DNA of 7,304 nt. Source: Acidobacteriota bacterium. GTDB taxonomy: Bacteria > Acidobacteriota > Terriglobia > Terriglobales > Acidobacteriaceae. Shown here in pieces: positions 1 to 6,816 of the stretch; position 1 is the stretch's first letter, and each line of letters begins with the position of its first letter. Location: positions 1 through 7,304 of the forward strand of contig JAJZIF010000189.1 of the NCBI GenBank assembly GCA_021810735.1. The letters are read 5' to 3'. Both the position numbers and the translations under genes were made by a program. The notes beneath the pieces are model-generated. The model was not told the DNA's origin, made no database searches, and was given only the letters and a program-made list of their open reading frames with translations.

Positions 1-294
1 GAGCAGAAACTCCAGGAGACGCGTAGCCGCTGCGACCTGCTGATCGCCGAGCATCGCCGCGCCCGCACCGTCGGCCGCGCTCAGGCCGCGCACGAGGCCA
101 TCTCCAAAGCGGACCGCTCCCTGAGCATTGATCGCATGAAAGCCCGCATCGACACCGCCGACGCCCGAAACGCCGCCACGCGCGAGCTGACCGAACGTGA
201 ATCGCTGGAAAATCGCTTCGCGGCTTTGGAGCGCGAAGACCACATTGAGTCGCTGCTCAAAGACCTGAAGGAGCAGCATTCCAAAACCGCATAG
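1..294 (+). CDS. PspA/IM30 family protein, C-terminal part (partial)
   Basis: The reading frame is open from the first base to the TAG at 292-294 and gives 97 residues; the start lies to the left of the window. The visible part is highly charged, almost free of Pro and Gly, and looks like continuous coiled-coil helix. It ends in a segment (ESLENRFAALERED, then IESLLKDLKEQ) that resembles the conserved C-terminal helices of the phage-shock protein PspA and of Vipp1/IM30 (compare the 'sLd.qFaeL..dd.i...L..LK' pattern known for PspA). Family members are about 220-250 residues, so a bit under half is visible. They bind the inner membrane and form ESCRT-III-like assemblies that protect it under stress. 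Such a pilus-containing neighbourhood fits loosely, since secretin stress is a classic PspA inducer, but the gene is on the opposite strand from the tad genes and nothing here shows co-regulation. Without the N-terminal amphipathic helix, another coiled-coil protein cannot be fully excluded. Confidence 0.8.
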   Translation, partial: EQKLQETRSRCDLLIAEHRRARTVGRAQAAHEAISKADRSLSIDRMKARIDTADARNAATRELTERESLENRFAALEREDHIESLLKDLKEQHSKTA

Positions 295-306
295 TGCTGC
301 CCAACC

Positions 307-337
307 CGCCGCGAATTCAGCTCTCCGATTCGCGGCG
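307..337. terminator. Perfect 10-bp inverted repeat at the convergent gene junction
   Basis: CGCCGCGAAT at 307-316 is the exact reverse complement of ATTCGCGGCG at 328-337, with an 11-base spacer that begins with the hypF stop codon (317-319, - strand). The repeat lies between the convergent ends of the PspA-like gene (stop at 294) and hypF, so it can fold in both transcripts. Neither strand shows a clear run of T after the stem, so this is not a textbook Rho-independent terminator. A bidirectional 3'-end hairpin that blocks or stabilises both messages is the likeliest role. The right arm also encodes the last residues of HypF. Confidence 0.5.
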
Positions 338-2659
338 CAGCATCTCGCATGCGATCGCAGCCTGGCCCAGCGAGATGCCGCCGTCGTTGGCGGGGACCTC
401 GCGATGCGTGAATACCTCGAAACCGTCCGCCTTCAGCGCGCGCACGCTGCCCGCCAGCAGCAGCGCGTTCTGGAAGCAGCCGCCGCTCAGGCACACGCGG
501 TTAAGCTGCGTCGCGCTGCGCATCCGGCCGCAGACCTCGTTGATCGCGGCCGCCAGCGTAGCGTGAAAGCGCGCGGCGATGCATGCCCGTCCCTCGCCGC
601 GCCGCAGCTCCTCAACCACCGCCACGATCATCGGCCGCAAATCCACATCGGCTGGAGCAGCTCCGCTCACGCTGAACGGATACGGCTTCAGCTCGCCTTC
701 ATCTGCCGCCGCCGCTTCCAGCATCATCGCCGCCTGGCCCTCGAACGACACCGAATGCCGCAGCCCGATCAGCGAAGCGACCGCATCGAACAGCCGGCCC
801 GCTGAAGACGTAGGAATGGCATTCACTCCACGCCGCAGCATCGAATCCACAATCCGCACTCGCTCTGCCGGCGCCATCTCCTCCAGAACCGCCAGAGCGG
901 GAAGCGCGCCATCATAGGCATCCAGCAGATAGCTGCGCGCAATGCGCCACGGCTCCCGCACCGCCGAATCTCCTCCAGCCAGCAGCACCGGTCGTAGACG
1001 CGCAAAGCGCTCGAAGCCAATGCAGTCGGCAATCAGAAACTCGCCCCCCCAGATCGTGCCATCCGTTCCCAGCCCCGTGCCATCCCACGCCACCCCGATC
1101 ACCCGGCCCTCCAGCTGATGTTCGGCCATGCACGCTGCAATGTGCGCGTGGTGGTGTTGCACCCCAATCCGCCGCAGCCCCTCCGCCTTCACCGCAAACT
1201 GCGTGCTCAGGTAGCCGGGATGCAGATCGTGCGCCACCGCCGTAGGCACGACATGGAAGAGCCTCGACATCCGCGCCAGCGTCTCCTCGAAAAACTCCAG
1301 CGTCTCAAAATTCTCCAGATCGCCCAGATGCTGGCTCGGCAGCGCAAAACCCGCCCGCGTCAGGCACAGCGTGTTCTTCTGCTGCGCACCGCACGCCAGC
1401 ACCTCCGCGTCCCCCCGGTTCAGCCATACTGGCCGCGGCGCATATCCGCGAGCGCGACGCAGAATCATCGTCCCGCCCGTAACCACGCGAACCACGGAAT
1501 CGTCCACGCGCGTATGGATGCGCCGGTTGTGGTGGACAAAAATATCGGCCACTCCGGTCAGACGCCTCTCCGCCTCGTCGTTCTCAATCGCAATCGGCTC
1601 CTCGCTGATGTTCCCGCTGGTCATGATCAGCGCCGGCTCCGCCTTCCACCGCTGGCGCAGAATGCGGAACAGCAGATCGTGCATCGGGGTGCACGGCAGC
1701 ATCACGCCGGTAGCCGGATTGCCCGGAGAGATGAAATCGGAGAGCCCGCAATCGGCGCGACGGCGCACCAGAACGATCGGACGCTCCGGACTCGCCAGAA
1801 CCACGCGCTCCTGATCCGATAAGTCGCAGAATCCCGCGGCGGCAGCCACATCGGCAACCATGACCGCAAACGGCTTCTCGTTGCGGCGCTTCCGCCGGCG
1901 CAACTCCTGCACCGCTGAATCCTGGCGAGCATCGCACGCAAGCTGATAGCCGCCAAGCCCCTTCCACGCGACAATCCCGCCCGAGCCTAGCACCTCCGCC
2001 GCCTTCTCCAGGACCGTGCGCGCCGCGTCGTCAGCAAACTCCGCCCCTCCCGGCGCGGAAAACATCAGGCGCGGCCCGCAAACCGGGCATGCGTTGGGCT
2101 GTGCGTGAAAACGGCGATTTCCGGCATCCTCGTACTCGCGACGGCAATCCTCGCACATCGCAAACTCAGCCATCGTCGTCAGCGGCCTGTCATACGGAAT
2201 ATCGACGATGATGCTGTACCGCGGCCCGCAGTTCGTGCAGTTCGTAAAGGGATATTCAAAGCGCCGATTCTCCGGATCGCGCGAGTCCGCCAGACACTCC
2301 GCGCAGACGCAGATGTCCGGCGGGATCAGCGCGAATGCGGAACCCTCGGCCTCGCTCTGGCGGATCGCAAATTCCGTGTCGCCCAGCACGGGCACCGCGC
2401 TCCGGCTGATCTCCGCAATTCGGACCAGCGGCGGCGCTTCCGCGGGCAACGCGGCGATGAATGCTTCCAGCCCTTCCTGTGGGCCTTCAATCTCAATGAA
2501 CACGCCTCGGCCTGAATTGAGGACGAATCCCCCCAGCCCGAAGCGACGCGCCAGATTGTAAACATAAGGACGAAAGCCGACGCCCTGCACGACGCCGCGA
2601 ATGCGCAGCTGTAACCGGGTTATGTCCGTGCGGTGAATGCCGTCCTGCTCCGCAGACAA
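317..2659 (-). CDS. hypF: Carbamoyltransferase HypF, [NiFe]-hydrogenase maturation
   Basis: HypF uses carbamoyl phosphate and ATP to make carbamoyl-adenylate and passes the carbamoyl group to the C-terminal Cys of HypE, the source of the CN ligands of the [NiFe] active site. At 780 residues it is full length, with all domains in order. The acylphosphatase domain has RGVVQGVGFRPYVY at 21-34, with the catalytic pair R30 and N48. The zinc region follows exact CX2CX18CX2C spacing twice: C119, C122, C141, C144 and C169, C172, C191, C194. A YrdC-like domain spans about 214-396 (KGLGGYQLACDA, then MTSGNISEEP at 346-355). The Kae1-like carbamoyltransferase domain has HHHAH at 502-506, AWDGTGLGTDG at 524-534, LSGGCFQN at 724-731 and NDGGISLGQ at 758-766. 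The start is TTG at 2657-2659, preceded directly by an in-frame stop and without a clear Shine-Dalgarno sequence; no ATG lies before the acylphosphatase motif. No other hyp or hydrogenase gene is visible. The gene lies 40 bases after the DUF192 gene on the same strand. Confidence 0.97.
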   Translation of the reverse strand: MSAEQDGIHRTDITRLQLRIRGVVQGVGFRPYVYNLARRFGLGGFVLNSGRGVFIEIEGPQEGLEAFIAALPAEAPPLVRIAEISRSAVPVLGDTEFAIRQSEAEGSAFALIPPDICVCAECLADSRDPENRRFEYPFTNCTNCGPRYSIIVDIPYDRPLTTMAEFAMCEDCRREYEDAGNRRFHAQPNACPVCGPRLMFSAPGGAEFADDAARTVLEKAAEVLGSGGIVAWKGLGGYQLACDARQDSAVQELRRRKRRNEKPFAVMVADVAAAAGFCDLSDQERVVLASPERPIVLVRRRADCGLSDFISPGNPATGVMLPCTPMHDLLFRILRQRWKAEPALIMTSGNISEEPIAIENDEAERRLTGVADIFVHHNRRIHTRVDDSVVRVVTGGTMILRRARGYAPRPVWLNRGDAEVLACGAQQKNTLCLTRAGFALPSQHLGDLENFETLEFFEETLARMSRLFHVVPTAVAHDLHPGYLSTQFAVKAEGLRRIGVQHHHAHIAACMAEHQLEGRVIGVAWDGTGLGTDGTIWGGEFLIADCIGFERFARLRPVLLAGGDSAVREPWRIARSYLLDAYDGALPALAVLEEMAPAERVRIVDSMLRRGVNAIPTSSAGRLFDAVASLIGLRHSVSFEGQAAMMLEAAAADEGELKPYPFSVSGAAPADVDLRPMIVAVVEELRRGEGRACIAARFHATLAAAINEVCGRMRSATQLNRVCLSGGCFQNALLLAGSVRALKADGFEVFTHREVPANDGGISLGQAAIACEMLRRESES

Positions 2660-2699
2660 TTATCGATCACAAGGTGCGCACTCGAAAACGCCCGGTGGT

Positions 2700-3068
2700 T
2701 CAGAACGTGCTCGCATAATCCGCGATGGCAAGCTGATCGCCGACCTCGATACCGCACGCATCGATCTGACCGGGAGCCAGTTCCAGAACCGATTGAGTCT
2801 TGAGGCTGACGCTCGTCAGCCGGAAAGGCCCCATCCTGCGCCACAATTTCCGGACGCGAAGGTTGCGGTCGAGAGCAACCACATCGATGGGAAACAGCAT
2901 AAAAAAGGTATGCACTCCGGAAGACGGTCGAATCAGAATCCCGCTGCCGGCTTCGATACCCCGCTTTCCAAGAAGACCGAACAGTCGGGTGAGGGAGGTA
3001 TCGGCGAGACCGATACGCGACCCGACAGTCACGGCCTTCCCGGGGATCGTGATGGTAAGCAGTTTCAT
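2700..3068 (-). CDS. DUF192 family protein
   Basis: The 122-residue product carries the DUF192 pattern in order: an N-terminal strand region ending in TRLFGLLGKRGIEAGSGILI (27-46), the core GVHTFFMLFPIDVVALD (51-67), then SVLELAPG (93-100) and GIEVGD (106-111). This covers the whole domain. No signal peptide or membrane segment is seen, so the protein is probably cytoplasmic, whereas many DUF192 proteins carry an export signal. The biochemical function of the family is not known. The start is ATG at 3066-3068; the only nearby ribosome-binding candidate, AGGG at about 8 bases, lies within a small hairpin (3077-3092), and an in-frame stop lies 11 codons upstream. From memory, DUF192 genes often sit beside Tad pilus genes in several phyla, and this one follows the tadA-tadB-tadC block on the same strand, which suggests a link to that system without proving it. 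Confidence 0.85.
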   Translation of the reverse strand: MKLLTITIPGKAVTVGSRIGLADTSLTRLFGLLGKRGIEAGSGILIRPSSGVHTFFMLFPIDVVALDRNLRVRKLWRRMGPFRLTSVSLKTQSVLELAPGQIDACGIEVGDQLAIADYASTF

Positions 3069-3228
3069 GGGTTGGGCCCTGAAGTTCCAGGGACGGAGCT
3101 ATCCTTTCGTTGCGCGGAGACACACAACCGCACTGTCGTGGCTGCAAAACCGGCCGCGCAATAAAACTGTACGAATCAGCAGGCTGACATCGAAACAGCC
3201 GGGGCTGACAAAATGCGAGAGCGGCAGT
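3069..3228. other. 160-base gap between microprotein B and the DUF192 gene
   Basis: No convincing reading frame fills this stretch on either strand. It contains a direct repeat GGCTGACA (3182-3189 and 3203-3210, 21 bases apart) and a weak inverted pair GGCTG/CAGCC (3182-3186 and 3196-3200), plus the hairpin next to the DUF192 start. No good -35/-10 promoter pair or T-rich terminator was recognised, so transcription may simply continue from the upstream genes. Confidence 0.4.
3077..3092 (-). promoter_or_regulatory. Small hairpin over the candidate ribosome-binding site of the DUF192 gene
   Basis: On the - strand, CCCTG (3092-3088) and CAGGG (3081-3077) are perfect complements around a 6-base loop. 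The 3' arm holds the only plausible Shine-Dalgarno core (AGGG), 8 bases before the ATG at 3068. If the stem forms, it would hide the ribosome-binding site and lower translation. A 5-bp stem is short and could occur by chance. Confidence 0.25.
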
Positions 3229-3321
3229 CTACGCCATTCTCTTTCTGCGATAGATGATTACGCCGAGCACGACAACAGCCAGTGCGCCAGCAGCTACCTG
3301 AATGAGCAAAGTGTCGCCCAT
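3229..3321 (-). CDS. Single-membrane-segment microprotein B (paralogue of A)
   Basis: A 30-residue frame runs from ATG at 3319-3321 to TAG at 3229-3231. It begins MGDTLLIQ, continues as a hydrophobic helix (about residues 9-24, ending VVVLGVIIY) and closes with a basic tail RRKRMA. By the positive-inside rule the tail would be cytoplasmic and the N-terminus outside. AAGGAG lies upstream, with AGGAG ending 8 bases before this ATG. A second ATG two codons earlier (3325-3327) lies only 2 bases from that site, so the inner ATG is preferred; this also gives a gapless alignment with microprotein A, to which it is identical at 19 of 30 positions. No known family was recognised. There is no prepilin cleavage motif, so it is not an ordinary Flp pilin, and no cysteine for lipidation. 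Possible roles include a regulator or accessory subunit of the neighbouring Tad machine, or a small membrane-active toxin-like peptide. Confidence 0.72.
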   Translation of the reverse strand: MGDTLLIQVAAGALAVVVLGVIIYRRKRMA

Positions 3322-3329
3322 TGCCATAT

Positions 3330-3334
3330 CTCCT
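3330..3334 (-). promoter_or_regulatory. Shine-Dalgarno site of microprotein B
   Basis: The - strand reads GGAAAGGAGATATGGCA before the ATG at 3321. The AGGAG core is 8 bases from that ATG and 2 bases from the alternative ATG at 3327, which decides the start in favour of the inner one. The same GGAAAGGA and GCA-ATG elements precede microprotein A. Confidence 0.75.
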
Positions 3335-3389
3335 TTCCCGGCGAACCGCCGCAAATCAGGCCCGAAGCCTACTCACTGCCATAGTCAGC

Positions 3390-3485
3390 CTAGGCGGCCT
3401 TCCGTTTGCGGCGATAGATGATCACTCCCAGCACGATGACGGCTGCGATTCCAAAAATCACTCGAATCAGGGTAACGTTGTCCAT
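3390..3485 (-). CDS. Single-membrane-segment microprotein A (paralogue of B)
   Basis: A 31-residue frame runs from ATG at 3483-3485 to TAG at 3390-3392. It begins MDNVTLIR, continues as a hydrophobic helix (about residues 9-24, VIFGIAAVIVLGVIIY) and ends in the basic tail RRKRKAA. One membrane segment with the C-terminus inside is predicted from the charges. GGAAAGGAA lies upstream with AGGA 7 bases before the ATG. It lies 66 bases after tadC and 68 bases before microprotein B on the same strand. Between the two copies, 12 of the 18 identical residues after Met use different synonymous codons (for example CTG/CTC, GGA/GGC, CGC/AGA), which argues for selection on protein rather than a recent DNA repeat. 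No family was recognised; it lacks the Gly and Glu-Tyr prepilin cleavage signature of Flp pilins. Standard annotation with a length cut-off would miss it. Confidence 0.75.
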   Translation of the reverse strand: MDNVTLIRVIFGIAAVIVLGVIIYRRKRKAA

Positions 3486-3492
3486 TGCAGTT

Positions 3493-3496
3493 TCCT
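3493..3496 (-). promoter_or_regulatory. Shine-Dalgarno site of microprotein A
   Basis: The - strand reads GGAAAGGAAACTGCA directly before the ATG at 3485, placing AGGA at 7 bases, an ideal spacing. This is one of the better ribosome-binding sites in the window and supports translation of the 31-residue frame. Confidence 0.75.
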
Positions 3497-3500
3497 TTCC

Positions 3501-3547
3501 GGTGCCCATGCGGTGCGCACCTGGGGGTTGGGCTCTCCCTTCGAGAG
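3501..3547 (-). promoter_or_regulatory. Pair of small stem-loops between tadC and microprotein A
   Basis: Just after the tadC stop, CTCTC (3533-3537) and GAGAG (3543-3547) can pair around 5 bases. Further on, GGTGC (3501-3505) can pair with GCACC (3517-3521), and the latter is also half of the perfect palindrome GGTGCGCACC (3512-3521). No T-tract follows either stem, so a Rho-independent terminator is unlikely. They could mark an RNA-processing or message-stability site that sets different levels for tad genes and microproteins. Each stem is only 5 bp. Confidence 0.25.
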
Positions 3548-3551
3548 ACGT

Positions 3552-4445
3552 TTATTTGAATGACCTCGACAGACTCAAAATCGCGGGTCCGAGGAGGACG
3601 ATGAAAATACACGGAAAGATAAAAAAGATCAGAGGAAAGAGAATCTTCACTTTCGTCTTGGCCGCGGCCTCTTCAGCTTTTTGCCGGCGGCTGGTTCTCA
3701 GTTCCTCCGAGTAGCGGCTGAGCGCGCGAACAATCGGCGTTCCAAACCGATCCGTCTGCGTCAGCATGGCCACAAGCGCCTTGAATTCCTCAAGCTTGGT
3801 CCGGTCGGCCAGACTCTGCCACGCATCGATGCGAGCCTTCCCGGCGCGCTGTTCCAGATTGATTTGCGTAAACTCTTCGTTGATCTCCGGATAGCTCACT
3901 GCCAGTTCCTGCCCGACGCGCAGAATTGCCTGATCCAGCCCCAGCCCCGCCTCCACGCAGATCACCAGCAGATCGATGGCGTCCGGAATACCTCGCTGCA
4001 GCCGCTTCGTGCGCGCGCGAACCGATCGCGTCAGCCAAATATCCGGCCCCAGGTACCCCACCCCCGCCAGACAGATACACCAGAAGAACGTATTCCCATG
4101 GACGAAGCTGCCGCCGATCACTCCAAGCAGCGGCAGCATCATGCGCGCGGCAAAATAGACCTCCATCTTGCTGGATCCCCGAAGCCCGGCCGCAATGAAC
4201 CGTTGCCGCAGCTTCTCGTCCTCGGTCAGGCCCATACGCGCGCGCAGCGTGCGCGCCACGGAAAACAGCCGGTCCTTCGTTACTTCCCGCTGGCTCACGG
4301 TCTCGCGCTGCGGGCGATTGCTTTGCACAATATCCAGAATCCGCCTCGACTGCTTCGAGGGACGCAGCACCCACGGTGCGGAAACCAGTGCCACAACGCT
4401 GAAGATCATCAGAGCGAGCGCGGCGTAATATGCAATGTTCGTCAT
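3552..4445 (-). CDS. tadC: TadC-like inner-membrane protein of Tad pilus (T2SSF domain)
   Basis: The 297-residue product is an inner-membrane platform protein of the GspF/TadC type, which with TadB couples the ATPase TadA to filament assembly. Membrane segments are seen at about 4-26, 102-118, 119-137 and 268-292. The T2SSF domain lies at about 154-282, with PDAIDLLVICVEAGLGLDQA at 154-173 and FGTPIVRALSRYSEELR at 234-250, followed by a charged helix and the last membrane segment (KILFPLIFFIFPCIFIVLLG at 267-286). Both the length and the single T2SSF domain are typical of TadC rather than GspF, which has two. ATG at 4443-4445 starts 6 bases after the tadB stop, with GAGG overlapping the end of tadB, consistent with translational coupling. 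TadB and TadC are paralogues; the gene order and the PDAIDLLV pattern support the TadC label. Confidence 0.93.
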   Translation of the reverse strand: MTNIAYYAALALMIFSVVALVSAPWVLRPSKQSRRILDIVQSNRPQRETVSQREVTKDRLFSVARTLRARMGLTEDEKLRQRFIAAGLRGSSKMEVYFAARMMLPLLGVIGGSFVHGNTFFWCICLAGVGYLGPDIWLTRSVRARTKRLQRGIPDAIDLLVICVEAGLGLDQAILRVGQELAVSYPEINEEFTQINLEQRAGKARIDAWQSLADRTKLEEFKALVAMLTQTDRFGTPIVRALSRYSEELRTSRRQKAEEAAAKTKVKILFPLIFFIFPCIFIVLLGPAILSLSRSFK

Positions 4446-4451
4446 TTCCCG

Positions 4452-5423
4452 CTACACCTCGATCGAATTGATGATTTGCCGAATCGTGAACCCGCCCAGA
4501 ATGATTAGAACCAGTCCCAGATACAATAACTTGTGTCCCAGCGGATTGGTCAGAAGAATCCGTGAATACCCGGGGTCGGTAACATTGATCAGCAACAGCA
4601 GACCAACCGGCATCAGCGTCAGAATCCACCCCGTCAGCCGTCCCTGCGCCGTCTGTGTCTTAATCTCCCCGCGAATTCTCTGGCGCTCGCGAATCACAAA
4701 AACCGTCCGATCCAGAATCTCCACCAGATTCCCGCCCGTTTCGCGCTGCACCAGCATGGCTGTCACCAGCACCCGCAAATCCTGCGATGGCATCCGTTCC
4801 AGCATCTGCAGCAGTGCGTCGCGCATCGGCAAGCCGTAGTTCTGCTGCCGAAATACCTCGCCAAATTCCGACGCTGCCGGTTCCGGCGCTCCCTGCGCAA
4901 CAATGTCGATCGACCCCGAAATGGAGTGCCCCGCCCGCAGTGACCGCGCCATCGTGTCGATCGCCTGGGCAAGCGCCTTCTCAAAGCTGCTCAGCCGCCG
5001 GTACCGCACAAAAGCGATGCGAGCCCACGGCACCGCCCCCAGAACCAGAGCCCCCGCAATCTGCGCAACCAGCAGATGGATGGCCAGCAGCGGAAGAAAG
5101 AAGCCAATGACAAGGGCCACCGCCGACTGAACCAGAATCGACGACGCCGGCGTGTCGATGCCCGACTGCGACACCCAGCGGCGGAGATGCTGCATCGGCT
5201 CATAGCGGCTGAATGCCTGATCCAGCCAGCCCAGGCCGCCGGATGCCGACTTGCGCAGCAACTGCACCGAGGCTCCTCCGCCATCGGACGGTTCGGCTGC
5301 GCTGCGCGCGATGGCGCTCACGCGCTGGCGAACTGCCTTGTCTTCGTTCGTGGGCCGCGTCGCCGCGGCAATCACGATGAAGCTCAGCAGCAGAATTCCG
5401 AGAAATACGATAGCCAGAAGCAT
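4452..5423 (-). CDS. tadB: TadB-like inner-membrane protein of Tad pilus (T2SSF domain)
   Basis: The 323-residue product is the second platform protein of the Tad machine, thought to pair with TadC in the inner membrane beneath TadA. It has an N-terminal membrane segment (2-21), a cytoplasmic stretch with a Gly/Ser-rich linker, a membrane pair at about 97-117 and 118-137, the T2SSF domain at about 148-276 (KALAQAIDTMARSLRAGHS at 149-167, QRETGGNLVEILD at 226-238), and membrane segments at about 264-281 and 299-318. ATG at 5421-5423 lies 11 bases after tadA. Its ribosome-binding site TGAGGAAG includes the tadA stop codon, so translation of the two is probably coupled. The QxETGGNL motif and the position directly after tadA are typical of TadB. 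Confidence 0.93.
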   Translation of the reverse strand: MLLAIVFLGILLLSFIVIAAATRPTNEDKAVRQRVSAIARSAAEPSDGGGASVQLLRKSASGGLGWLDQAFSRYEPMQHLRRWVSQSGIDTPASSILVQSAVALVIGFFLPLLAIHLLVAQIAGALVLGAVPWARIAFVRYRRLSSFEKALAQAIDTMARSLRAGHSISGSIDIVAQGAPEPAASEFGEVFRQQNYGLPMRDALLQMLERMPSQDLRVLVTAMLVQRETGGNLVEILDRTVFVIRERQRIRGEIKTQTAQGRLTGWILTLMPVGLLLLINVTDPGYSRILLTNPLGHKLLYLGLVLIILGGFTIRQIINSIEV

Positions 5424-5434
5424 AACGTTCTTCC

Positions 5435-6814
<1,380 letters not shown>

Positions 6815-6816
6815 AG

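Noticed and set aside
1118..1822. 234-codon open frame on the + strand inside hypF
   Set aside because: It lies antisense to intact HypF motifs, has a low-complexity Arg/His/Gln-rich product and no recognisable domain; this is the usual shadow of a GC-rich gene.
2620..3147. 175-codon - strand frame overlapping the DUF192 gene
   Set aside because: It is out of frame with the DUF192 motifs, its product resembles nothing known, and it has the Arg/Ser-rich makeup of a shadow frame.
3140..3200. Possible sigma-70 promoter upstream of the DUF192 gene on the - strand (a TACAGT-like -10)
   Set aside because: No acceptable -35 at 16-18 bases; the match is too weak to report as a promoter.
2800..3384. 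194-codon + strand frame crossing the DUF192 gene and the non-coding gap
   Set aside because: Mostly antisense to DUF192 and to microprotein B, with a Arg/Ser-rich product and no homology that I recognise.
3390..3485. Microprotein A as a Flp pilin
   Set aside because: Flp pilins are usually about 50-80 residues with a Gly cleavage site followed by a conserved Glu-Tyr pair in the hydrophobic segment; none of these is present, and the basic tail is at the C-terminus rather than the N-terminus.
3385..3612. 75-codon - strand frame crossing the tadC end and microprotein A
   Set aside because: It overlaps the tadC C-terminus and microprotein A in another frame, lacks their hydrophobic pattern, and has no domain.
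3681..4508. 275-codon open frame on the + strand opposite tadC and the end of tadB
   Set aside because: The product is Arg/His/Pro-rich without domain or membrane pattern, and the opposite strand carries clear TadC sequence.
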